DNA from: Duncaniella sp.
Lineage (GTDB): Bacteria > Bacteroidota > Bacteroidia > Bacteroidales > Muribaculaceae
Reading direction: 5' to 3'
Assembly: GCF_029054785.1 (NCBI RefSeq)
Contig: NZ_JAIDEN010000054.1
Coordinates: 1-21,759, forward strand
DNA: 21,759 nt
The translations under genes and the position numbers were made by a program. A model generated the notes under the pieces. It worked only from the letters and a program-made list of their open reading frames with translations, was not told where the DNA came from and did no database searches. This document shows, piece by piece, positions 7,713 to 15,627 of this stretch. Each line of letters starts with the position of its first letter. Within the stretch, counting starts at the first letter, position 1.

Positions 7713-9125
7713 ATGAACACAAGCTCTTTGACCGGAAAAGCCGGTTTCTGGAAAGCCTATAAAAACGAATACAAAAGCCTTTGGAGATTAGGCATGCCGG
7801 TTCTGATCACTCAGGTCGGAATCATCGTGGTCAGTTTTGCCGACACCATGATGGTCGGCGCTTATGGCACCGAAGAACTTGCTGCCGCGGCCTTCGTCAA
7901 CAGCCTCTTCATGATAGCCATCGTGATGCAGCTTGGCTTCGCATCCGGAATGACACCGATAATCGGCGCCCTGTACAGCCGGAAACAACACGACCGCGTA
8001 GGCGCGACTTTACGCGCAGGCTTGCAGATCAACGCTCTTGTTTCCATTGGCTTCACGGCCATTATGGGAAGCCTCTACTTCTTCCTTGACCGCTTCGGGC
8101 AGCCGGAAGAACTTCTTCCACTCATCCGTCAATACTATCTGATCATACTCGCCACCCTTCTGCCGATGGCGATATTCAACTGCTGTCAGCAGACTGCCAA
8201 CGGAACCACCGACACGGCAACTCCTATGTGGATGATCCTCGGCGCAAACGTCATAAACATCGCAGGCAACTATCTGCTCATCGGTGGAAAATTCGGCTGT
8301 CCGGAACTCGGACTTGCCGGAGCCGGACTGAGCACACTGACTGCCCGCTGCATGGCAATGGCCGGCATTCTCACCGTACTCTTCACCTCAAAACGCTACC
8401 GCATCTATAAAAAAGGACTCCGGACAGAAAGCGAAGACACCGCCGCCATCAGAAAACACGTCTGGACCACCTCCTACCCCGTGATGATCCAGAGCGGAGT
8501 CGAGTGTTTCCTCTGGTCATTCGGCGCGATCGTTTCCGGATGGTTCGGCAAAATACAGCTTGCTTCCTATCAGGTTGTCAACACCATCGCCCAGCTCGGC
8601 TTCATGACCTACATGAGCTTCGGAGTGGCCACATCAATCCGTGTCGCCAACTATACCGGACTGCGTGACACCGTCGGAGTGCGCCGCATCACATCTGCCG
8701 GACTCCATCTCAACCTCCTGCTGAGCACAATCGCATCAGCAATCTTCCTCCTCGGAGGATCAAATCTGATCCAGGTCTTCACTCCGGACCCGGACGTCAC
8801 CGCCGCAGCGCTCCTGCTCATCGCTCCGCTGATCCTCTACCAGTACGGCGATGCCGTGCAGCTGACCTATGCCAACGCACTGCGCGGCACCTCTAACGTC
8901 AAGCCGCTCCTGTGGATCTCGATCATGAGCTATATAATAGTAGGCATACCATTCCTGCTCCTGCTTGCCAAGGGATTCGAGCTTAAAAACGTCGGCGTCT
9001 ATTACAGTTTTTCATTGGCTCTGCTCGTAGCCTCCGTGCTGCTTTACCGCTCGTTCAGCAAGACCGTAGCCCAAAAAGAACTCGAAGCAAGTCAAAAAGC
9101 TGCGGTCAGCCACTCAACAGACTAA
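7713..9125 (+). CDS. MATE-family multidrug/metabolite efflux transporter
   Basis: The 470 residues are the usual size for a MATE (NorM/DinF-type) antiporter, an inner-membrane exporter that trades Na+ or H+ for organic cations or metabolites. About twelve hydrophobic segments form two MatE repeats, roughly 25-185 and 250-410. The first helix carries the typical M-P-V-L-I-T-Q pattern and is followed by V-S-F-A-D-T-M-M-V-G, matching the conserved D-x-x-M-V-G region of the family. The loop Q-Q-T-A-N-G-T-T-D-T-A-T-P and the L-G-L-A-G-A-G segment are also family hallmarks. The C-terminus is a short charged cytosolic tail. The substrate cannot be read from the sequence. It has its own promoter and stands between two terminated units. 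Confidence 0.92.
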   Translation: MNTSSLTGKAGFWKAYKNEYKSLWRLGMPVLITQVGIIVVSFADTMMVGAYGTEELAAAAFVNSLFMIAIVMQLGFASGMTPIIGALYSRKQHDRVGATLRAGLQINALVSIGFTAIMGSLYFFLDRFGQPEELLPLIRQYYLIILATLLPMAIFNCCQQTANGTTDTATPMWMILGANVINIAGNYLLIGGKFGCPELGLAGAGLSTLTARCMAMAGILTVLFTSKRYRIYKKGLRTESEDTAAIRKHVWTTSYPVMIQSGVECFLWSFGAIVSGWFGKIQLASYQVVNTIAQLGFMTYMSFGVATSIRVANYTGLRDTVGVRRITSAGLHLNLLLSTIASAIFLLGGSNLIQVFTPDPDVTAAALLLIAPLILYQYGDAVQLTYANALRGTSNVKPLLWISIMSYIIVGIPFLLLLAKGFELKNVGVYYSFSLALLVASVLLYRSFSKTVAQKELEASQKAAVSHSTD

Positions 9126-9173
9126 AATACTGATAAAAAATATTGCATAGCGCACCAAAATTCAGCCGCCCTT

Positions 9174-9207
9174 ATTGTTAAAAAACGCGAAAATAGTTGT
9201 ACCTTTG
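9174..9207 (+). promoter_or_regulatory. Promoter of the AspT-type transporter gene
   Basis: TACCTTTG (9200-9207) is a good -7 box; ATTG (9174-9177) lies 22 nt upstream as a weak -33 box. It would give an unusually long leader of about 140 nt before the transporter ATG. Confidence 0.65.
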
Positions 9208-9254
9208 CACTCTCAAATTCACATATCCGTCTCAAATTATCCTGCAAGGGGTTC

Positions 9255-9276
9255 AAAACGGTCATTCCGCCGTTTT
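9255..9276 (+). promoter_or_regulatory. Hairpin in the leader of the AspT-type gene
   Basis: AAAACGG (9255-9261) pairs with CCGTTTT (9270-9276) around an 8-nt loop. It ends in GC-rich pairs and lies midway between the promoter and the start codon. It has no following T tract, so any role would be in RNA stability or translation rather than simple termination. Confidence 0.35.
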
Positions 9277-9285
9277 CGGGACAAT

Positions 9286-9366
9286 ATGGTTCAAGTAAAA
9301 AAGATTGAATATAAATCCCCTATAACAATTTCTGACGTATCTCTATCAAATGGAATGGTTAATTGA
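9286..9366 (+). CDS. Possible 26-residue leader ORF overlapping the AspT-type gene
   Basis: An ATG just after the leader hairpin opens a frame of 26 codons beginning MVQVKKIEYK. Its TGA lies 17 nt inside the transporter gene, in another frame. The arrangement could couple translation of the two frames, or the small frame could be chance. The peptide has no membrane segment and no run of one amino acid that would suggest attenuation. Confidence 0.25.
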   Translation: MVQVKKIEYKSPITISDVSLSNGMVN

Positions 9367-10999
9367 TCTGATCGGTCCGGGACACACTGAGCTTGCGAGT
9401 ACACTCGTGCTCTACTCGTTTGTCATAGCGGCCGGCATCTTCCTCGGAAAGTTAAAAATCGGAGGAATTTCGCTTGGGGTGACTTTCGTGCTGTTTGTCG
9501 GCATCCTAATGGGTCACTTCGGCTACATCGTAAATCCGGAGGTGTTAAAATTTGTCCGAGAATTCGGCCTGATTCTTTTCATCTTCGCAATCGGCATCCA
9601 GGTAGGCCCCGGCTTCTTCTCGTCATTCAAGAAAGGCGGAGTACTGCTCAACGCACTTGCCGTACTGATCATAGCGCTCAACGTAGCGATCGTACTTACA
9701 ATCTTCTACATTGACGGCAACACAGGCATCGAAGCCCTCGTGGGCGTCATGTCAGGAGCCGTGACCAACACCCCCGGTCTCGCAGCCGCACAGCAGACAG
9801 CCGGTACAACCGAAGCGATCAACATCATGGCAATGGGCTATGCCGCCGCCTACCCTCTTGGCGTCATCGGCATCATCCTCTCGATGCTCATCGTGAAAGC
9901 CATTTTCAAAATCCGCACCGAAGACGAGATCAAGGCTATCGAGGACGAAATCGAAGGAAGCCAGCAGAAACCGCTCATTCTCTCTTTCGAAGGGACCAAC
10001 AAACTCATCGACGGCAAAACCCTCTATGAGCTCCATCAGATCCTCGACTGCGACTTCGTGGTTTCGCGTCTCATGGGCGCCGACGGAAAAGTCATCATTC
10101 CAACCTCAAAAACCGAGCTCCATGTCGGCGACAAGATCTTCGTTGTCATCGGACCTGCCGATGAAATGAAATTCAAAGGCGTAATCGGCCACGAAATCGA
10201 AATGGACTGGGAAGAAGTCCAGAGTCAGGTCTACTCACGCCGCATCGTTGTCACACAAAGCAAATACAACGGAGTGCCCCTCGGCGACCTGCGCCTGCAC
10301 ACGGCTTACAGCCTCAACTGCACCCGCGTCAACCGCGCCGGTGTCGATCTGCTCGCCTCTCCCAACCTGCGCCTGCAAATGGGCGACAGACTCGTGGTTG
10401 TAGGCGACCTCAACGACATCGAACGTCTCGCTGTGCGCCTGGGCAACTCGATGAAACGTCTCAACCAGCCGAACCTGATCACCATCTTCGTAGGCATCCT
10501 GTTCGGTATCATCGTCGGCTCGATCAACGTCGGCTTCGGCATGAAACTCGGACTGGCAGGCGGACCTCTCGTTGTCGCCATCCTGCTCAGCCGCTTCGGC
10601 TACAAGTTCAAGCTCGTCACCTACACATCATCGTCGGCGTCACTGCTCATGCGCGAACTCGGCATCTGCCTCTTCCTTGCCTCCGTAGGCATCTCGTCGG
10701 GCCGTGGTTTCGCCGAGACAGTCTTCAACACCACCGGCATGTGGTGGGTGATCTGGGGCTTCATCATCACCTTCGTACCGCTTCTTATCGTCGGCATCAT
10801 CGCCCGCGGCGTCTACAAGATCAACTATCTCACCATCATGGGCCTTGTCTCAGGCGGATGCACCGATCCTCCAGCACTTGCCTATGCCAACAACTCCACC
10901 GGCAGCGACGCACCGGCGGTAGCCTACTCGACAGTCTACCCGCTGACCATGTTCCTCCGAGTGGTAGCCGCCCAGGCACTTATCCTCTGCTTCTTTTAA
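9350..10999 (+). CDS. AspT/YidE/YbjL-family membrane transporter with two RCK_C domains
   Basis: The 549-residue inner-membrane protein has two hydrophobic halves (about 1-187 and 375-549) around a soluble centre (about 190-370). The halves are related: S-G-A-V-T-N-T-P-G-L-A-A-A-Q (135-148) in the first mirrors G-G-C-T-D-P-P-A-L-A-Y-A-N in the second, with CTDPP at 504-508. These duplicated motifs are the signature of the aspartate:alanine exchanger (AAEx) family. The centre contains two TrkA-C-like segments, about 205-280 and 290-370, each with a G-D-x-x-x-V-V-x-G turn, which usually sense ligands. AspT itself exchanges aspartate and alanine; most other relatives have unknown substrates, although a succinate exporter role is known for some. 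The start at the ATG before EWLIDLIG keeps a short periplasmic N-terminus and is typical of the family. It has its own promoter and a terminator follows. Confidence 0.92.
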   Translation: MEWLIDLIGPGHTELASTLVLYSFVIAAGIFLGKLKIGGISLGVTFVLFVGILMGHFGYIVNPEVLKFVREFGLILFIFAIGIQVGPGFFSSFKKGGVLLNALAVLIIALNVAIVLTIFYIDGNTGIEALVGVMSGAVTNTPGLAAAQQTAGTTEAINIMAMGYAAAYPLGVIGIILSMLIVKAIFKIRTEDEIKAIEDEIEGSQQKPLILSFEGTNKLIDGKTLYELHQILDCDFVVSRLMGADGKVIIPTSKTELHVGDKIFVVIGPADEMKFKGVIGHEIEMDWEEVQSQVYSRRIVVTQSKYNGVPLGDLRLHTAYSLNCTRVNRAGVDLLASPNLRLQMGDRLVVVGDLNDIERLAVRLGNSMKRLNQPNLITIFVGILFGIIVGSINVGFGMKLGLAGGPLVVAILLSRFGYKFKLVTYTSSSASLLMRELGICLFLASVGISSGRGFAETVFNTTGMWWVIWGFIITFVPLLIVGIIARGVYKINYLTIMGLVSGGCTDPPALAYANNSTGSDAPAVAYSTVYPLTMFLRVVAAQALILCFF

Positions 11000-11016
11000 A
11001 GTATAGCCACCTAACA

Positions 11017-11059
11017 AAAAATTCCCTCGCATTTTAACACTATGGCCGAGGGAATTTTT
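11017..11059 (+). terminator. Intrinsic terminator after the AspT-type gene
   Basis: A 13-bp perfect stem, AAAAATTCCCTCG (11017-11029) with its complement (11047-11059), ends in a T run. The A-run and T-run on the two arms mean it could also work on the other strand. The T run runs directly into the -7 box of prs. Confidence 0.88.
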
Positions 11060-11060
11060 G

Positions 11061-11068
11061 TAATTTTG
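11061..11068 (+). promoter_or_regulatory. -7 box of prs
   Basis: TAATTTTG matches TAnnTTTG exactly and lies 29 nt before the prs ATG. The -33 position falls in the terminator loop and arm, with only TTTT (11032-11035) present, so the promoter and the upstream terminator are interleaved. Confidence 0.65.
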
Positions 11069-11097
11069 CACCCAAACTCATCATTATCACATAAACC

Positions 11098-12042
11098 ATG
11101 ATTGATTCCCTTCCACCAATCAAAGTTTTTTCAGGGACAAAGTCTCACTACATGGCTGAGGAAATCTGCCGCGATTTAGGCTGCGAACTCGGCAAGATGA
11201 ACATCCAGTATTTCGCCGACGGCGAATTTGAGGTTTCTTTCGAGGAATCCATCCGTGGCTGCGAGGTCTATCTCGTACAGTCCACATTCCCCAACACAGA
11301 CAACCTCATGGAACTCCTGCTCATGATTGACGCCGCCAAGCGTGCTTCGGCAGCCTCGATCATCGCCGTAATGCCCTACTTCGGATGGGCTCGTCAGGAC
11401 CGCAAGGACAAGCCGCGTGTGTCAATCGCCGCCAAACTCGTCGCCGACCTTCTGACAACAGCCGGAGTCGACCGCGTCATCACCATGGACCTCCATGCCG
11501 ACCAGATCCAGGGATTCTTCGACATCCCCGTTGACCACCTCTATGCGTCATCGGTCTTCATCCCCTACATCCAGTCGCTGAAACTTGAAAACTTAGTGAT
11601 CGCCTCGCCTGACGTCGGCGGCGCAAAGAGAGCCAACAGCTATGCGAAATATCTCAACGTGCCTCTGGTCCTCTGCCACAAGCAGCGCGCCAAAGCCAAC
11701 GTCGTGGCTCAGATGACCGTCATCGGCGATGTCAAAGACAAAGATGTCATCCTGATCGACGACATGGTGGACACAGCCGGCACCATCACGAAAGCCGCTG
11801 ACCTGATGATGTCCAACGGCGCCCGCTCGGTCCGCGCCCTCTGTTCACACGCAATCATGTCGGACCCCGCATCGGAACGCGTCGACAACTGCTCGCTGAC
11901 CGAGATGATGTTCACCAACTCGATCCCGTTCAACAAGAGCTGCAAGAAAGCCACAATCCTTTCCGTGGCCCGTCTCTTCGCCGACACAATCCGTCGAGTG
12001 CACACTCACGAGTCAATCTCTTCACAATACCTTATTAAATAA
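11098..12042 (+). CDS. prs: Ribose-phosphate pyrophosphokinase (PRPP synthetase)
   Basis: This cytoplasmic enzyme makes 5-phosphoribosyl diphosphate from ribose 5-phosphate and ATP, feeding purine, pyrimidine, NAD, histidine and tryptophan synthesis. The 314 residues match the class I enzyme (about 315). The ATP-binding segment Y-F-G-W-A-R-Q-D-R-K lies near residue 100. The signature D-L-H-A-D-Q-I-Q-G-F-F is at 131-141, with the metal-binding histidine at 133. The PRPP-binding loop V-I-L-I-D-D-M-V-D-T-A-G-T is at 217-229. All catalytic segments look intact. It is separated from the following lipoprotein peptidase gene by only about 50 nt with no clear promoter or terminator, so the two may share a transcript. 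Confidence 0.97.
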   Translation: MIDSLPPIKVFSGTKSHYMAEEICRDLGCELGKMNIQYFADGEFEVSFEESIRGCEVYLVQSTFPNTDNLMELLLMIDAAKRASAASIIAVMPYFGWARQDRKDKPRVSIAAKLVADLLTTAGVDRVITMDLHADQIQGFFDIPVDHLYASSVFIPYIQSLKLENLVIASPDVGGAKRANSYAKYLNVPLVLCHKQRAKANVVAQMTVIGDVKDKDVILIDDMVDTAGTITKAADLMMSNGARSVRALCSHAIMSDPASERVDNCSLTEMMFTNSIPFNKSCKKATILSVARLFADTIRRVHTHESISSQYLIK

Positions 12043-12092
12043 GGTCTCCCCTCAGTTTTTAAATCTCCAACAATTCATTAGCCCGCAGACTT

Positions 12093-14261
12093 ATGAAAAA
12101 TATTCTCGCCATGGCTGCAACCGCACTCACTCTTACAGCATGCGCAGGATCAGGCGAAAAAGAAGCCGAAATCATTGACAAACCCGACTTCAAGAGCGAG
12201 ACCGGCATTTTTGACATCGACGCTCTCGAAGCCCTCGGACGTGTCTCTGCCGTTCAGGTTTCTCCCGCCACTCAGAAGGTTCTCTTCGGCATCTCTTACG
12301 AGAGCGTGGAGCAGAACCGCAGCAACGCCGATCTCTATGTCATGAACCCCGACGGCTCTGACCTCCAGCGCATCACCCGCACCGCCGGTTCGGAAGGCAA
12401 CTTCGTCTGGATCAACGACGGAAAGCAGATCGCCTTCACCTATGGAGTCGACGGTGTGCCTCAGCTGTTTGTCATGAATGCCGACGGCAGCGGCCGCAAG
12501 CAGGTGACCAAGCTCGAAAAGGGCGTCGAAGGCTTCCTTTTCTCTCCTGACGAAAAGAAAGTCATGATCATCTCGCCCATCAAATTCATGCGCGAGGCCA
12601 AAGATCTCTACGAAGACCTTCCGCAGGCCACAGGCCGTGTCATCGATGACCTCATGTACAAGCACTGGGACCAGTGGATGACCGAGATCCCCCATCCCTT
12701 CATCGGCGACTTTGACGGCAACGAGGTCAGCAACCTCGCCGACATCATGTCAGATGAGCCGATGTATGAGGCCCCCATGCGCCCCTTCGGAGGCTCAGAA
12801 TCTTTCGCTTGGTCTCCGGACAGCAAGTCGATCATCTATGTCTCACGCAAGAAGACAGGCGTCGACTATGCAGTCTCCACCAACTCCGACCTCTATCTCT
12901 ATTCGCTTGACGACAAGAGCACCCGCAATCTCACCGAAGGCATGATGGGCTACGACACGGCTCCCGCCTATTCACCTGACGGCAAATACGTGGCATGGCT
13001 CTCGATGGAACATGACGGTTACGAATCAGACAAGAACCGCATCTTCCTGCTCGACACCACTACCGGTGAGAAGACCGACCTCACCGCTGACTGGGACTAC
13101 ACAGCTGATGCCATAGCGTGGAATCCCAACGGCAAATCACTCTACTTCCTTGCTCCCAAGAACGGCGACATCCCCGTCTTCTCGATCGACATCGCAAGCA
13201 AAGAGATCACAGTCGTTGCCGACGGCGAGTGTGACTACGCCGCACTTGCACCTGTCGATGAAGAGACACTCATCACACTGCGCCACTCGATGCTCGCTCC
13301 CAATGAAGTCTGCGCCGTCAAAGGCGGAGAAGTGAAGCAGATCTCCAACGTCAACACCGAACTGCTCGCATCGCTGAAGATGCCCCGCGTCGAACGCAAC
13401 ATGGTACCGACCACCGACGGCAAAGAAATGCTTGTCTGGGCCGTATATCCTCAGGATTTCGACAGCACCAAGACCTATCCAGCACTTCTCTACTGCCAGG
13501 GCGGTCCGCAGCAGGCTGTCAGCCAGTTCTGGAGTTTCCGCTGGAATCTCGCGCTCATGGCAGCCAACGGCTACATAGTCATCGCCCCCAACCGCCGCGG
13601 TCTCCCCGGCTTCGGCACCGAATGGAACGCCCAGATCTCCGGCGACTATCCCGGTCAGAACATGCGTGACTACCTCGCCGCTGTCGACTTCATGAAGCAG
13701 CGCCCCTTCGTTGACGAATCGCGCATCGGCTGCACCGGTGCAAGCTACGGCGGTTTCTCGACCTACTGGCTTGCAGGCAACCACGAAAAGCGCTTCGCAG
13801 CGTTCCTTGCCCACGCCGGAATCTTCAACATGGAGGCCCAGTATCTCGAAACCGAAGAAATGTGGTTTGCCAACTGGGACATGGGCGACGGCGCCAAAAA
13901 CGGTCCTGAAGACACAGCAACTGCCTATGACTACGGTGCATTCTGGCAGAAAGACAATGCAACCGCACAACGCACATTCGCAATGTCGCCCCACCGCTTT
14001 GTCAGCAAATGGGACACCCCGATCATGATCACCCATGGCGAACTCGACTACCGCATCCTTTCTTCACAGGGCGAGATGGCATTCAACGCCGCCAAGCTCC
14101 GCGGCATCCCAGCTGAAATGCTCATCTTCCCCGACGAAAACCACTGGATCCTGAAACCCCAGAACGCCATCCTCTGGCAGCGCCTCTTCTTCCGCTGGTT
14201 CGACAAATGGCTCAAGCCCGAAAGCGCAGCCAAAGCCGAAGCCGAAGAAGCCGCAGAATAA
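12093..14261 (+). CDS. Exported S9-family (prolyl oligopeptidase-like) serine peptidase, lipoprotein
   Basis: The 722-residue protein starts with a lipoprotein signal peptide; lipobox LTAC gives Cys17 as the acylated residue. The following AGSGEKEAE is not a strong surface-export signal, so it may face the periplasm. Residues about 40-410 form a WD40/PD40-like beta-propeller with repeated F/A-W-S-P-D-x-K/S and Y-S-P-D-G-K-Y motifs. Residues about 430-705 are an alpha/beta hydrolase. The nucleophile elbow G-A-S-Y-G-G places Ser551 as catalytic, with Asp652 in H-G-E-L-D-Y-R and His684 in D-E-N-H-W completing the triad. The oxyanion block Y-C-Q-G-G-P is also present. This layout fits S9B/S9C peptidases, such as dipeptidyl or acylaminoacyl peptidases, which release short peptides. 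The last 15 residues form an Ala/Glu-rich tail. The exact specificity is not readable. Confidence 0.93.
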   Translation: MKNILAMAATALTLTACAGSGEKEAEIIDKPDFKSETGIFDIDALEALGRVSAVQVSPATQKVLFGISYESVEQNRSNADLYVMNPDGSDLQRITRTAGSEGNFVWINDGKQIAFTYGVDGVPQLFVMNADGSGRKQVTKLEKGVEGFLFSPDEKKVMIISPIKFMREAKDLYEDLPQATGRVIDDLMYKHWDQWMTEIPHPFIGDFDGNEVSNLADIMSDEPMYEAPMRPFGGSESFAWSPDSKSIIYVSRKKTGVDYAVSTNSDLYLYSLDDKSTRNLTEGMMGYDTAPAYSPDGKYVAWLSMEHDGYESDKNRIFLLDTTTGEKTDLTADWDYTADAIAWNPNGKSLYFLAPKNGDIPVFSIDIASKEITVVADGECDYAALAPVDEETLITLRHSMLAPNEVCAVKGGEVKQISNVNTELLASLKMPRVERNMVPTTDGKEMLVWAVYPQDFDSTKTYPALLYCQGGPQQAVSQFWSFRWNLALMAANGYIVIAPNRRGLPGFGTEWNAQISGDYPGQNMRDYLAAVDFMKQRPFVDESRIGCTGASYGGFSTYWLAGNHEKRFAAFLAHAGIFNMEAQYLETEEMWFANWDMGDGAKNGPEDTATAYDYGAFWQKDNATAQRTFAMSPHRFVSKWDTPIMITHGELDYRILSSQGEMAFNAAKLRGIPAEMLIFPDENHWILKPQNAILWQRLFFRWFDKWLKPESAAKAEAEEAAE

Positions 14262-14300
14262 ACAAAGCCATCCGCACGTTTTTCGATCATAAACAATATC

Positions 14301-14352
14301 ACACAGCAAAACCGCAGCTCGTCCAGATTGATGAGCTGCGGTTTTGCTGTGT
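14301..14352. terminator. Long-stem hairpin after the S9 peptidase gene
   Basis: A perfect 20-bp inverted repeat (14301-14320 and 14333-14352, core CAAAACCGCAGCTC) encloses a 12-nt loop. It lies about 40 nt after the peptidase stop. There is no T tract after the right arm, but strong hairpins of this kind commonly end Bacteroidales transcripts. Confidence 0.75.
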
Positions 14353-14382
14353 AAGACACGTCAGCAGCATTTAACAAATGTA

Positions 14383-14416
14383 CCCCCGAAAAGTTTTGTA
14401 TCTAACTTTTCGGGGG
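14383..14416. terminator. Hairpin terminator between convergent genes
   Basis: CCCCCGAAAAGTT (14383-14395) and its exact complement (14404-14416) form a 13-bp stem with an 8-nt loop. It lies 34 nt after the stop of the leftward gtrA-family gene, and is probably the terminator of that operon. With the preceding hairpin it makes a back-to-back pair between convergent transcripts. Confidence 0.8.
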
Positions 14417-14450
14417 CACATTCATTATTGTCGGACCGGATCCTATTTTT

Positions 14451-14888
14451 TCAGCTGTGGAAAGTGACAAGGCGGTTATAAAGGAAGTTGCAGATTGTAT
14501 AGACGCCCATCCCGACAAGTGTAGCAAGACCGTAGGCACTCATTACAAAACCGCCGGGCAGCTGCCATTCGGCCTGTCCAAGCACTTCGGTTACGCCCCA
14601 TGTCACTGCAAACTGCACGGCAAAACATAGGCCGAAACCCACCAGAAAACGCAGGGCCTCCCCTTGAATGCGACGATTGCGGGAATGAAACACCCACAGC
14701 TTGTTCCACACAAAAGAATTGACCATTCCGGCCACGTAACCGGCAACATTGGCAATCCAGGGATTGACACCGAGTCCGGACTTGAGCCCGACGATGACAG
14801 CAAGGGTGAGCAGCGTATTGCCGCCCCCTACCAAAAGATATTTGCAGAATTGGGTTGCATCGCTGCGATGCAGGTGAGGTGATTTCAT
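14451..14888 (-). CDS. GtrA-family small membrane protein
   Basis: The 145-residue protein has four hydrophobic segments and the family hallmarks: F-C-K-Y-L-L-V-G-G near the N-terminus, N-S-F-V-W-N-K-L-W-V-F after helix 2, and a closing N-F-L-Y-N-R-L-V-T-F. GtrA-like proteins are thought to help move undecaprenyl-linked sugars across the inner membrane or to support cell-wall polysaccharide synthesis; the exact reaction is unknown for most. The frame stays open further upstream, but the ATG beginning MKSPHLHRSD is preferred: it overlaps the TGA of the upstream TRIC gene by 4 bases (ATGA), the classic coupled arrangement. The longer form would read through Cys/Ser-rich sequence that is a shadow of the TRIC gene. 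No glycosyltransferase or flippase gene lies nearby. Two hairpins follow the stop codon. Confidence 0.88.
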   Translation of the reverse strand: MKSPHLHRSDATQFCKYLLVGGGNTLLTLAVIVGLKSGLGVNPWIANVAGYVAGMVNSFVWNKLWVFHSRNRRIQGEALRFLVGFGLCFAVQFAVTWGVTEVLGQAEWQLPGGFVMSAYGLATLVGMGVYTICNFLYNRLVTFHS

Positions 14889-15505
14889 TTTGTACGCTCT
14901 TTCATTTCGGGAAGATGCCATCCGTAGCGCAAGGCTCCCCAGCGCAAAACAAGGATGGCAATCACACACACAGCCTGCTGAAGCCACACAGGACCACCAC
15001 ACAAGGCTGTGACCCAATACAAGGCTCCGCCGGCAAGGCAGGCCGTAGCGTAGATGTCCTTACGGAAAAACAGAGGCTCCTCATTGAGCAGCACATCACG
15101 CAGAATACTGCCGAACGACCCGGTGATCATACCCATGATGATAGCCACCCACATCGGATAGCCGATGGCAAGAGTTTTCTGAATACCGGTGATCACGAAA
15201 AGCGTCAGACCGACAGCATCGAACATGAACAGCGATTTCGAATCAGATGTAAGTACCTTTGTAAAAGCCAGTACAATCAGAAAAGACACACCTGTGACGG
15301 CAAGATAGAGCCATGTCTGCATCCAGAAGACCGGTATGTCAAGAAGCACGTCGCGGACAGTTCCTCCGCCGATTGCGGTGATCACACCGAGCGTATAGGC
15401 TCCGAACCAGTCAAAATGTTTTTTTGCAGCAAGACGCACGCCGCTGACTCCGAAAGCCAGGGTGCCGAGGATCTCAATGATAAAGATGAATGTCGACTCA
15501 ACCAT
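14885..15505 (-). CDS. TRIC-family (UPF0126, YicG/YadS-like) membrane cation channel
   Basis: The 206-residue protein has about seven membrane segments forming two related halves. The first half carries G-G-G-T-V-R-D-V-L-L and the second G-S-F-G-S-I-L-R-D-V-L-L; these paired G-x-x-R-D motifs define the UPF0126/TRIC-like family. Bacterial and archaeal members are homologues of the animal trimeric intracellular cation channels and conduct K+ or other monovalent cations when reconstituted; the physiological role in bacteria is uncertain. The length matches the family (about 205). It overlaps the GtrA-family gene by 4 bases, so the two are probably translated together. About 120 nt separate it from nth upstream, with no clear TAnnTTTG box, so it may depend on the pheS-nth transcript. 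Confidence 0.9.
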   Translation of the reverse strand: MVESTFIFIIEILGTLAFGVSGVRLAAKKHFDWFGAYTLGVITAIGGGTVRDVLLDIPVFWMQTWLYLAVTGVSFLIVLAFTKVLTSDSKSLFMFDAVGLTLFVITGIQKTLAIGYPMWVAIIMGMITGSFGSILRDVLLNEEPLFFRKDIYATACLAGGALYWVTALCGGPVWLQQAVCVIAILVLRWGALRYGWHLPEMKERTK

Positions 15506-15561
15506 TTAGAGGGTGTTTAGACGATATTTAGAGGCGATGTTTCAAAACTCGGTATCAACAA

Positions 15562-15586
15562 TATGGACGCGATAATCGCATCCATA
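15562..15586. repeat. Imperfect inverted repeat between nth and the TRIC gene
   Basis: TATGGACGCGAT and ATCGCATCCATA form an 11-bp stem with one C/A mismatch and a 1-nt centre. It lies about 40 nt after the nth stop codon in that gene's direction. It could be a weak terminator or a protein-binding site; no T tract follows. Confidence 0.4.
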
Positions 15587-15627
15587 CTGTGGTAAATTAT
15601 AATAGGTTTTGCAACACCTGCTTATTG

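Noticed and set aside
13137..14036. A 299-codon minus-strand open frame opposite the S9 peptidase
   Set aside because: It overlaps the catalytic domain coding sequence, shows no family pattern, and its codon use is that of an antisense shadow.
14889..15017. Longer start for the GtrA-family protein (43 extra residues)
   Set aside because: The extension is Cys/Trp/Ser-rich sequence read out of frame from the end of the TRIC gene, and the downstream ATG gives a classic ATGA coupling and a normal family length.
14855..15520. A 221-codon plus-strand frame opposite the TRIC gene
   Set aside because: It is His/Lys/Asp-rich and covers the reverse strand of a recognised membrane protein gene, whose two R-D motifs settle the true strand.
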